From a virus, in IMG/VR virus record IMGVR_UViG_3300009703_000019, positions 1 through 60,947 of that record: 60,947 nucleotides of DNA; one strand, given 5' to 3'. Position numbers and translations under genes: made by a program. Shown one piece after another: positions 15,345 to 21,758 of the stretch. Below the pieces are notes generated by a model. The model was given only the letters and a program-made list of their open reading frames with translations, had not been told where the DNA came from and ran no database searches. How positions within the stretch are numbered: position 1 is the stretch's first letter; every line of letters begins with the position of its first letter.

Positions 15345-16292
15345 TCAAGACACCAATGCCTTCAATGATTCCCCATTATAAAATCTTCTTATTGTTTCAG
15401 ATAATAAATCTTCAATACTAATAACTTTAATTTTGAGGGGGAGATCTTTTACTTGCTCAATGGAATCAGATATATATACCTTCCCTAGATTAGAATCCTC
15501 AATTCGTTGTATTGCCTTTCCAGAAAATACACCATGAATGGATATAGCATCCACCGATTTCGATCCAGATTTTTCTAATGCCTCTACAGCACCAATTAAT
15601 GTTCCACCCCCATCAATCATATCATCCACTATGACACATTTTTTATCGGTAACATTCCCAATAACATTCATAACTTTAGATTCGCCAGGCTCTGGTCTTC
15701 TCTTATCAATAATAGCTATAGGAAGATTTAATAAATTGGAAAAATATCGAGCCCTAGAAGTACCACCCACATCTGATGAGACTACAACATCCCAATAAGA
15801 AGGAACAATCGCGGCAACGATAGAATCCCTCATAGTTTTCAGTCCAGATATATGTTCACATACTACATTGTTATTAAAAAATCCCTGTGTCTGGAGTGAA
15901 TGAAGATCCATACAAATGACAGAATTTATACCAGTATGACAAAGCATATTAGCAATCACTTTACCCGATATTGGAGAGCGATTGGTTCTTCTATCCTGGC
16001 GAGCGTAAGGATAGTAAGGAAATATGACATTTATTTTGGAGGGGTTTGATCGACGAACAGCATCAATGATTAACATAAGTTCAAGTATGTCATTATTTTT
16101 ATTTGAGTCTTTAGAAAACCCCGCGATGAGGAAAATTTCTTCCCTTCGTATATTTTCTTTTATTTCAACGTATATTTCGGAATCGGGGAAATCCCGAACA
16201 TACATTTTTGCTAGTCTTACATTAAGTTTCTCTGCTACCTTTTCTGCTAGGATTCTATTCGATCTTGTAGAAACCAATTTAAAGTTTTGCAT
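15345..16292 (-). CDS. prs: Ribose-phosphate pyrophosphokinase (PRPP synthetase)
   Basis: 315 residues, identical in length to bacterial class I enzymes. Motifs: FPYYPYARQDRRT (ATP/flexible region), DLHSLQTQGFF (catalytic His), SSDVGGTSRARYF, and the PRPP-binding loop VIVDDMIDGGGTL. It makes PRPP from ribose 5-phosphate and ATP, the shared precursor for purines, pyrimidines and NAD. It directly follows a strong promoter and is followed on the same strand by malyl-CoA lyase, tying nucleotide supply to two-carbon metabolism. Confidence 0.93.
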   Translation of the reverse strand: MQNFKLVSTRSNRILAEKVAEKLNVRLAKMYVRDFPDSEIYVEIKENIRREEIFLIAGFSKDSNKNNDILELMLIIDAVRRSNPSKINVIFPYYPYARQDRRTNRSPISGKVIANMLCHTGINSVICMDLHSLQTQGFFNNNVVCEHISGLKTMRDSIVAAIVPSYWDVVVSSDVGGTSRARYFSNLLNLPIAIIDKRRPEPGESKVMNVIGNVTDKKCVIVDDMIDGGGTLIGAVEALEKSGSKSVDAISIHGVFSGKAIQRIEDSNLGKVYISDSIEQVKDLPLKIKVISIEDLLSETIRRFYNGESLKALVS

Positions 16293-16321
16293 ATAGTCTC
16301 ACCTGTCATATCAATAATTAC

Positions 16322-16350
16322 ATTATACTACATTTCCTCAGTGTTGTAAA
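16322..16350 (-). promoter_or_regulatory. Sigma70-like promoter for prs
   Basis: TTTACA (16345-16350), 17 bases, TATAAT (16322-16327), then a leader of about 25 bases to the prs ATG. It is the same architecture as the other early promoters in the window. Confidence 0.75.
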
Positions 16351-17103
16351 CTATTCTTGGGAATTAAATTTCTCGCAGAGTTTATGATATTTAACAGACG
16401 AATGATCCCAGAATGAATCAATCTCGAAGTTTTTAAGTCCTACCAGCATACCAATAACATATTGTTTAAACATGTACCATCTACTGAAACCGTGTACATG
16501 ATTACCCTTTCTATCAAAATAATTTAGGTGACCAATATGAGTATACCCAATGAATTCGGGTGGCTGGCGAGTTACAATATCATTGTTATTTCTAAATCGA
16601 TAGAATTTGGGTCTAAACGCTTCACGAAATTCTGAATTACCTACTCTCGGTGATCCGTATGTATATCCAACTACATTTTCGTCACCGAGTCTTCCAGCTG
16701 CAATGGTTGCTAGGGCAGCACCAAGGGAATGACCAGTGAGGAAAATATTTTTCTTGGAGACAGAATTCTTTTCAAAATGATCAAGAAAATCATCCCAAAT
16801 TAAATCAAGACCATCTTTAAATCCCCGGTGAACTCTACCAGAAGAATCTTCAGAAGCCTCTGTTTTACGAAATCTGATATCAGTTTTAATATCAGATAAT
16901 TTTTTTGGTTCGGTGCCTCGAAATGCATAAATTAAATCGTTGTCATCCCATAGGGCATAGCATTGTGTAGATCCAGAATTAAAAAACTTAATGTCAAAAT
17001 GCTCAGAATATATATCAGAAAATTCCATAACTTCAAGATAAGCATTCATCGACAATTCAGAAAAGAATTCTGCGTTCGCTTTAGAAAACCCTGAATCTAA
17101 CAT
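16351..17103 (-). CDS. Class 3 lipase (alpha/beta hydrolase)
   Basis: 250 residues matching the Lipase_3 family: YAFRGTEP (oxyanion strand), VHRGFKDGLD, the nucleophile elbow GHSLGAALA with Ser126, acid Asp175 (NNNDIVTRQPP) and His234 (DHSSVKYH). The family hydrolyses ester bonds of triacylglycerols or phospholipids. There is no signal peptide or lipobox, so it should act in the cytoplasm or be released at lysis. It could supply fatty acids to the beta-oxidation genes, or act on host membranes during lysis; the adjacent lipoprotein gene fits either. Substrate is not predictable. Confidence 0.85.
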   Translation of the reverse strand: MLDSGFSKANAEFFSELSMNAYLEVMEFSDIYSEHFDIKFFNSGSTQCYALWDDNDLIYAFRGTEPKKLSDIKTDIRFRKTEASEDSSGRVHRGFKDGLDLIWDDFLDHFEKNSVSKKNIFLTGHSLGAALATIAAGRLGDENVVGYTYGSPRVGNSEFREAFRPKFYRFRNNNDIVTRQPPEFIGYTHIGHLNYFDRKGNHVHGFSRWYMFKQYVIGMLVGLKNFEIDSFWDHSSVKYHKLCEKFNSQE

Positions 17104-17104
17104 A

Positions 17105-17296
17105 TCATTCTCCGCAGGTTACTTTAATAGAATGCGGGGCAAGAGATTCATTTAGACCCCTTCTAAGTGCATTTCTACCAGCTTCAGGAACAGAACAATA
17201 TTTGTTCACTGCATGAGATGCCGTCAACTTAATTGTATCTATTGTAGAACATCCCGATATAAACATAATCGAACACATTATTATTACTTTTTTCAT
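17105..17296 (-). CDS. Small lipoprotein (outer spanin-like candidate)
   Basis: 63 residues with a lipoprotein signal: MKK, a hydrophobic stretch, then the lipobox ISGC with Cys16. The mature part has two further cysteines and the pattern YCSVPEAGRNALRRGLNE, seen in small phage lipoproteins. It sits one base from the lipase start. It might be an outer-membrane lysis component, but there is no matching inner spanin next to it. Confidence 0.55.
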   Translation of the reverse strand: MKKVIIMCSIMFISGCSTIDTIKLTASHAVNKYCSVPEAGRNALRRGLNESLAPHSIKVTCGE

Positions 17297-17315
17297 AATT
17301 TACTCCAGTTGATAA

Positions 17316-17337
17316 ATTGGGGTTTTCACACCCCAAT
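17316..17337 (-). terminator. Hairpin between the secreted protein and lipoprotein genes
   Basis: A perfect 8-bp stem (ATTGGGGT / ACCCCAAT) with a 6-base loop. On the minus strand it is followed by TTATC, a weak U-tract, so it may be an intrinsic terminator or attenuator for the gene at 17354-17680. Confidence 0.5.
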
Positions 17338-17353
17338 CAATAGATATAATTTC

Positions 17354-17680
17354 CTATTTAAAATTATATTTATATTCTACAGCCACATTTTCAATATGTT
17401 GATCGGTACCTTGAAATACGTCCCAGGGACCAGACATATTGAAACGGTTATACATTACTCCAACCTCATGAACTTTTGCAGTGCCGATATAGGCAGTAGT
17501 AAACAGTCTTAGGGAATTGGAATTTTGAGAACCAGACCAAAAATCATTCATTGCATCCGCATCTTGTGTCCACCGAAATCCAGCATCCTTCATCTGAATG
17601 TCGAAAGCATCGCCAGACATTACTGCGCTGGATGTAGTTAAAGCAAACATTGCTAAAATCAAAACTAATATATTTTTCAT
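17354..17680 (-). CDS. Secreted hypothetical protein
   Basis: 108 residues with a Sec signal peptide (MKNILVLILAMFALTTSSAVMSG, cleavage near Ala19-Met21). The mature part is rich in aromatic residues and alternating strands (VGVMYNRF, VAVEYKYNFK), ending in a positively charged/aromatic strand, which resembles a small outer-membrane beta structure. It is not recognised. It lies between the tmRNA and the lipoprotein. Confidence 0.55.
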   Translation of the reverse strand: MKNILVLILAMFALTTSSAVMSGDAFDIQMKDAGFRWTQDADAMNDFWSGSQNSNSLRLFTTAYIGTAKVHEVGVMYNRFNMSGPWDVFQGTDQHIENVAVEYKYNFK

Positions 17681-17699
17681 TTTCTACCTTTATTATTAA

Positions 17700-17934
17700 A
17701 CAACAAAATCGATCCGTTCTGTTGCCAAGTGGATCAGACTCCGCGTTTTAACCTAGAGGCTAAGCAGCAAGTGCAAAATTATCTTCTGCGTTTATATTTT
17801 TGATTTTTACATCTTTCTTGATGGGCGGTCAATATATCGTTAACACATTGTCGAAACTGTTCTCTCCCATTGGTGGAAGAGGCGGGAATCGCACCCGCGT
17901 CCAACATATCTCAAATATACATCATACTGCCATA
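17700..17934 (-). ncRNA. ssrA: Circularly permuted (two-piece) tmRNA
   Basis: Read on the minus strand, the acceptor half comes first: P2 3' strand (17902-17922), T-arm stem GCGGG/CCCGC with loop (17882-17898), acceptor strand CTCTTCC (17875-17881), discriminator A and encoded CCA (17871-17873). After only two bases comes the 5' acceptor strand GGGAGAG (17862-17868), pairing over 7 bp with a G-U at the third pair, the alanine identity element. Then comes the conserved TTCGAC D-arm segment (17850-17855) and the P2 5' strand (17832-17850), which can pair with the first element through 9 and 7 bp around a 3x3 internal loop. The tag frame lies further on. The half ends near 17700; exact ends are estimated. 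It starts at the stop codon of the tail-fibre paralog. tmRNA rescues stalled ribosomes together with SmpB, which is not in the window. Confidence 0.85.
17760..17789 (-). other. tmRNA tag reading frame (AEDNFALAA)
   Basis: Ten codons GCA to TAG within the tmRNA encode A-E-D-N-F-A-L-A-A, closely similar to proteobacterial tags such as ANDENYALAA. The ALAA end is the ClpX degron. The resume codon GCA is inferred from alignment with known tags; the frame is open upstream as well. Confidence 0.8.
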
Positions 17935-18150
17935 TTACCCAAGTGCTATAGCCATCGCTGTAGCTACTCCAGTATCTTCTTTTGTTGTAACATCAACATA
18001 GTTAGCAACCTCAACAATTGTCCCGCTAGCCAATTTTGTATATAGTTTTTTATCAACTGCATTCATAGCGATTTCACCCACATCTAGATCAGATGCAGTG
18101 GGAATACTACTTGCTGTTTCCGATCTTTTTATCTTTATTTTTGTCGCCAT
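17935..18150 (-). CDS. Short tail-fibre N-terminal paralog
   Basis: 71 residues starting MATKIKIKRSETASSIPTAS, with the same N-terminal signature (MATxIKIKRS, then GE-I/L-A) as the 538-residue tail-fibre protein at 18271. It then ends after VEVANYV and a short tail. It is probably a small virion/fibre-attachment protein. Its stop codon marks the edge of the tmRNA acceptor half. Confidence 0.65.
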   Translation of the reverse strand: MATKIKIKRSETASSIPTASDLDVGEIAMNAVDKKLYTKLASGTIVEVANYVDVTTKEDTGVATAMAIALG

Positions 18151-18271
18151 TCTCTTTACTCAGTAATCTGGTTTCTAACAAAATATTTTGTGTTGTCAAT
18201 TCGTTGATCCGATTCTGCATAACTTTAATTAGATCATTAATATCATATTCATCAGTTATAGTTTTATTCAC
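18107..18271 (-). CDS. Small coiled-coil protein with GTG start
   Basis: A 54-residue frame starting GTG, overlapping the last base of the tail-fibre stop (TAGTG). It is heptad-rich (VMQNRINELTTQNILLETRLL) with a Lys/Asp-rich tail. It overlaps the next gene by 44 bases. Similar short coiled-coil proteins lie next to fibre genes of marine T4-like phages; a trimerisation or chaperone role is inferred. Confidence 0.45.
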   Translation of the reverse strand: MNKTITDEYDINDLIKVMQNRINELTTQNILLETRLLSKENGDKNKDKKIGNSK

Positions 18272-19887
18272 TAAAAGGTACCACCATCTAGATCACCAAA
18301 TGCAGGGGCAGCGGCACCATTCGACATCATAACTTGACCTAAAGTCCCAGCACCAAGAACAGTTAATTCTCCTGTTCCACTTGCCATTAATAATCTATAG
18401 CTAGTTAAAGCTGAAACCCCTGTACCACCATTCAAAACAGGCAATATACCGGTAACTTTAGTCGTTAGATCAATACTTGCATTGGATATCATTGCATTAG
18501 TGATACCTAACGATTTTACATTTAATGCATCCGTTGTAATCTCAATTGATGAATCATCAACAGAAACGTCTATTTGATTCCCAACTTTAGTTAAACCCGC
18601 TCCTGCTGATATTTGACCTGCACCAGAGAACTGTGCGAATGTAATATCGGAAGTTCCAAGTGTTGGAGTTCCATTATGAGTTGTTACATAACCATTATCA
18701 GAATTATTCGATCCTTCTTCAACAAAGAAAAATGCTCCACCGGTTAATTTAGCTCCCGTATTTGCATCAGTCGCTCTACTTAATATATATGCAGCGGAAA
18801 CCGATCCAGCATTAGTTACAGTGTAAATACCATTATGTTCTTCATTTGGTGATACTTGATCTTTAACTAATATTCTATCCCCTACTGTCCATGTAGTAAT
18901 ACCATCAACTGAAAGAACCCCATTTGAAGATGCAGTTAAAACATTAGAACTATATGTTGTTCCCAAATTGGTTGTTGTAGCTACTCGAACAGATTCTTTA
19001 ACATCTAAACCATTTATTGTAGCATCAACATATGCTTTTGTTGCCGCATCCTGATCACCAGTTGGATCAGCGACATTAGTAAGTCTATTGCTACCCATTG
19101 AAACAGTTTGGGTTGAAGAAATTGACAATCCATCTAATGTGCCGAGTGAAGTAATATTAGGTTGTGCATTTGTTTGTAAAGTTCCTGTTAAATCTGTAGC
19201 AGAAAGAGAAGTTAATCCAGAAATTGTTGGGGATAATCCGAGAGTAAAAGTTCCACCTGATTGGGTTACAGTTGTTTCGTTTGCTATTGGAGAAATGGTA
19301 AATGAACCACCGAGGGAAATACTAGATGATGTTGTACCATCGGTAATAGAAATATCAGAATTTGTTAATGACGAATTTGGAATCGCTGATGTTGCAACGG
19401 TAGTAGTCCCAGCAGAATCGTTATAGGTAATTGAAATACCAGTACCATCTGTAATAGATCCACCAGATATATCTTCAATATATTCTTGGAGTGTCGTGGA
19501 AGAATCGGTATACATATTATCAACAACAGTTTTACCTGCGCCCGTTGGTGATATTATAATATCCCCTGATGTAGAACTTAATGTATTACCATTTAATTGT
19601 AGATTATCTACTTTAATCTGATCTATTTTATTGTTCGAATCTGTAACAATTCCAGATGATGCGGTCAGTACTCCTGGTACATGATCCAGCATTTCTGTGA
19701 AATATTTACCACCGACAATTTCGATATTAGCAGCAACTCCGTTAGTTTCTGTCCCAGTACCAACAAATAATCTATCTCCAAAATTCCCCTGAGAACCAGA
19801 TCCATAGGTATATGCTAATTCACCATTCCCTAGTTCATTTGGAGTAGTAGTACCAGCACTCCTTTTTATCTTTATTATAGTTGCCAT
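18271..19887 (-). CDS. Tail fibre / adhesin-like structural protein
   Basis: 538 residues of Ser/Thr/Gly/Asn-rich, beta-structured sequence. The N-terminus MATIIKIKRSAGTTTPNELG and GELAYTYG is typical of fibre proteins of marine T4-like phages. The middle has repeated SITDGT and TNVADPTGDQDAATKAYVD, a motif common in phage fibre stalks, and the C-terminus has GILPVLNGGTGVSAL. It is likely a host-recognition component. It is late-type, downstream of the box at 20545-20552. Confidence 0.75.
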   Translation of the reverse strand: MATIIKIKRSAGTTTPNELGNGELAYTYGSGSQGNFGDRLFVGTGTETNGVAANIEIVGGKYFTEMLDHVPGVLTASSGIVTDSNNKIDQIKVDNLQLNGNTLSSTSGDIIISPTGAGKTVVDNMYTDSSTTLQEYIEDISGGSITDGTGISITYNDSAGTTTVATSAIPNSSLTNSDISITDGTTSSSISLGGSFTISPIANETTVTQSGGTFTLGLSPTISGLTSLSATDLTGTLQTNAQPNITSLGTLDGLSISSTQTVSMGSNRLTNVADPTGDQDAATKAYVDATINGLDVKESVRVATTTNLGTTYSSNVLTASSNGVLSVDGITTWTVGDRILVKDQVSPNEEHNGIYTVTNAGSVSAAYILSRATDANTGAKLTGGAFFFVEEGSNNSDNGYVTTHNGTPTLGTSDITFAQFSGAGQISAGAGLTKVGNQIDVSVDDSSIEITTDALNVKSLGITNAMISNASIDLTTKVTGILPVLNGGTGVSALTSYRLLMASGTGELTVLGAGTLGQVMMSNGAAAPAFGDLDGGTF

Positions 19888-19900
19888 TTTTTATCCTTGT

Positions 19901-20179
19901 TTAAAAAAATCCACCCGACAAGATGATTGTCCCTGTTTCTAATTCATTCTGAGCAACCCATTTCTCTGTAGATGTGGAATACATTAACATTGATCCATCA
20001 GATAATGCTGTTGTATCAATATCTGCCAAGTTGCTTAGATTGAGACTCGTCGCTGCAATAATTGTACCATGATCCCCTTTGGGACCTGGAACTGTTGCGG
20101 TTACAACTTTACTTTTTTCCGAAGCACTAACCAAAACAGAGGTATTTGCTGAATTTCCTACTGTAGCTGTTATTGTCAT
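19901..20179 (-). CDS. Fibre-associated structural protein
   Basis: 92 residues with a collagen-like VPGPKGDHG segment near the middle and a C-terminal LMYSTSTEKWVA, a pattern common in phage tail-fibre modules. It ends 13 bases before the tail-fibre start and overlaps the upstream stop by one base, forming a structural trio. Confidence 0.6.
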   Translation of the reverse strand: MTITATVGNSANTSVLVSASEKSKVVTATVPGPKGDHGTIIAATSLNLSNLADIDTTALSDGSMLMYSTSTEKWVAQNELETGTIILSGGFF

Positions 20180-20511
20180 TATTGTGTTACCATTGGGTTA
20201 ATTGTTACAGAACCTTCAACTACCCGGGTTTTAACAGTGTTATAATCTGATATTAATACATCATAAACATAAGAACCGGGATTTAATGCAGAGGTTTGAG
20301 CATTTGTGAGGGATAAAGTTATTTTACCAGTTAACCTATCCGCATCAAATACTACAGTAAAGTCTGTGAATGAAGAAGAAGAATATGTTTTTCGTATTTG
20401 TGCAGATGCTGTATAATTAGTTAAATCTAATGCAGCTCCGGCAGAATCATTTATCGTTATATTTGTAGAAAAATCACTCCCCTGATCGACGTATAAATTG
20501 GATATTGACAT
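20179..20511 (-). CDS. Baseplate/fibre structural protein (BppU-like)
   Basis: 110 residues with an Ig/BppU-like pattern: DQGSDFSTNITINDSAG, LDLTNYTASAQIRKTYSS, LNPGSYVYDVLISD. Such domains are found at the N-termini of baseplate proteins that anchor receptor binders. It is the first gene behind the late-type box at 20545. Confidence 0.6.
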   Translation of the reverse strand: MSISNLYVDQGSDFSTNITINDSAGAALDLTNYTASAQIRKTYSSSSFTDFTVVFDADRLTGKITLSLTNAQTSALNPGSYVYDVLISDYNTVKTRVVEGSVTINPMVTQ

Positions 20512-20544
20512 AACTTCCCTACTTTAATTGATATTAATAATACA

Positions 20545-20552
20545 TATTTATA
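20545..20552 (-). promoter_or_regulatory. T4 late-type promoter for the tail-fibre genes
   Basis: TATAAATA on the minus strand in the 56-base gap before the structural run 20511-17935. Position in an intergenic gap immediately ahead of virion genes makes this one of the better-supported late boxes. The tmRNA may be part of this transcript. Confidence 0.6.
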
Positions 20553-20567
20553 ATAAACTGAATGATG

Positions 20568-20798
20568 TTAATTTAAATTTGTTTCTTCTTTATTCTCTAT
20601 AATCGATTTAAATTGATCTATAAACGTTTTCTTTGCAGCCTCGTGACGAGCTATTAATAATCTAGTTTGTAATATATCCTTGTCGATAGTATTCAATTGA
20701 TTAACTACTATTTTCCCTGTATCGGGAAGTTCCGAATATTTGTAATCAATCCCATCAAAAGTTATAATTTGATCATCAGTTTGTTTCTTTTTAGCCAT
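20568..20798 (-). CDS. Conserved helical T4-like protein (DUF6447-like)
   Basis: 76 residues from the internal ATG at 20798, which follows the preceding gene closely. The pattern ITFDGIDYKYSELPDTGK followed by a long helix (LLIARHEAAKKTFIDQFKSII) is conserved in marine T4-like phages. The function is unknown. Confidence 0.6.
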   Translation of the reverse strand: MAKKKQTDDQIITFDGIDYKYSELPDTGKIVVNQLNTIDKDILQTRLLIARHEAAKKTFIDQFKSIIENKEETNLN

Positions 20799-20958
20799 TC
20801 TCATTTTCCTCATTTTTATATTCATCGTCCTTTAGTATTGGCACTAAAGGCTCGTAGTCAATTTCGTTCTCTGCCACCCATATGTTAGTATATTTATAAC
20901 CATATTTCTTTTGAAATTCGTTAAATGTTAAACTTCTTGCGTCCGACTCAATACTCAT
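20791..20958 (-). CDS. Small acidic hypothetical protein
   Basis: A 55-residue frame starting MSIESDARSLTFNEFQKKYG, ending in a Glu/Asn-rich tail. It overlaps its upstream neighbour by ATGA and the next gene by 8 bases. No function is recognised. Confidence 0.5.
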   Translation of the reverse strand: MSIESDARSLTFNEFQKKYGYKYTNIWVAENEIDYEPLVPILKDDEYKNEENENG

Positions 20959-21320
20959 AGAATGTGGAACCTTTTGACATTATCAGACTTAAAAGAACGC
21001 CAACCCCCAGCATTAATATCGAATGCGCTGATTACCCCGACATAAGGCTTTCTCGAACCCTTTGGTTTGAATTCCTCAGGGATTTTGTCGTCGAGTAAGG
21101 TACAGGTCATTATTCTTTCTTCTCCGTTAACTTTGGTAAATGTAACCTCACAAATATTAGTCTTTAGTTTTTGCCGCATTGTATTTTCAAACGTTTTCAT
21201 AGTATATTCTCCATCTGGATTATAAAAATCTTGATAATGTTGATCCCATTCCTCTTTGGAATATTTATTAATAAAATCTTCTTCTTTCATATCCAACCAT
21301 TCTTGCCCATTACTTATCAT
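20955..21320 (-). CDS. SH3-like DUF2693-type phage protein
   Basis: 121 residues; the C-terminal 75 (LKTNICEVTFTKVNGEERIMTCTL through GWRSFKSDNVKRFHIL) match the small beta-barrel DUF2693 family common in T4-like phages. The N-terminal half is acidic (KEEDFINKYSKEEWDQHYQD). A nucleic-acid or protein-binding function is suspected, not shown. Confidence 0.7.
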   Translation of the reverse strand: MISNGQEWLDMKEEDFINKYSKEEWDQHYQDFYNPDGEYTMKTFENTMRQKLKTNICEVTFTKVNGEERIMTCTLLDDKIPEEFKPKGSRKPYVGVISAFDINAGGWRSFKSDNVKRFHIL

Positions 21321-21504
21321 AATTAATCACCTCATATAACCACGCCATCACCCCAATCATGCCAAATACTGCTATTATTGAATAAAGTATTATATCCGTT
21401 ATCGTAAATAGTTTAATTGCCATAGTGAATACTACGATCACCAAAGCCGATAGGAGAACGAACAATACAATCATCGAACACCACCAATTAAGATTCTTTT
21501 TCAT
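21310..21504 (-). CDS. Small two-helix membrane protein
   Basis: 64 residues with two membrane helices (about 9-30 and 36-57). The second half ITDIILYSIIAVFGMIGVM mirrors ISEMILYSMLGFSAMAAGM of the neighbouring gene at 21488, so the two are tandem paralogs. The function is unknown. Confidence 0.55.
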   Translation of the reverse strand: MKKNLNWWCSMIVLFVLLSALVIVVFTMAIKLFTITDIILYSIIAVFGMIGVMAWLYEVINYDK

Positions 21505-21673
21505 CTTCTACATCCTCATGTAATATCATTCCTGCCGCCATAGCAGAAAATCCTAACATTGAATATAGAATCATCTCGGAAATGGTGTAAACATCAACCG
21601 AAGTTGCTCCCATTACAACGAATACTCCAAGTAACACAAGCGTTACACATAACATATTATATATCTTATTCAT
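21488..21673 (-). CDS. Small two-helix membrane protein (tandem paralog)
   Basis: 61 residues, two membrane helices and an acidic tail (EDVEDEKES). First gene behind the promoter at 21704-21732, so it should be expressed early. It overlaps its paralog downstream by 17 bases. Confidence 0.55.
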   Translation of the reverse strand: MNKIYNMLCVTLVLLGVFVVMGATSVDVYTISEMILYSMLGFSAMAAGMILHEDVEDEKES

Positions 21674-21703
21674 ATCTGACCTCTTTTCTTAATTTATATG
21701 ATT

Positions 21704-21732
21704 ATTATATAACATTTTCAGTCAAATGTAAA
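21704..21732 (-). promoter_or_regulatory. Sigma70-like promoter
   Basis: TTTACA (21727-21732), 17 bases, TATAAT (21704-21709), then a leader TATAAATTAAGAAAAGAGG resembling those of the CobS and CobT genes. It lies just past the stop of the FadJ-like gene and drives the small-protein run 21673-20568. Confidence 0.75.
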
Positions 21733-21758
21733 CAATTATTTTAAGTACTTTAAGTACT

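Noticed and set aside
17800-18045. 81-codon plus-strand frame over the tmRNA
   Set aside because: Runs across structured RNA halves on the opposite strand; no family resemblance.
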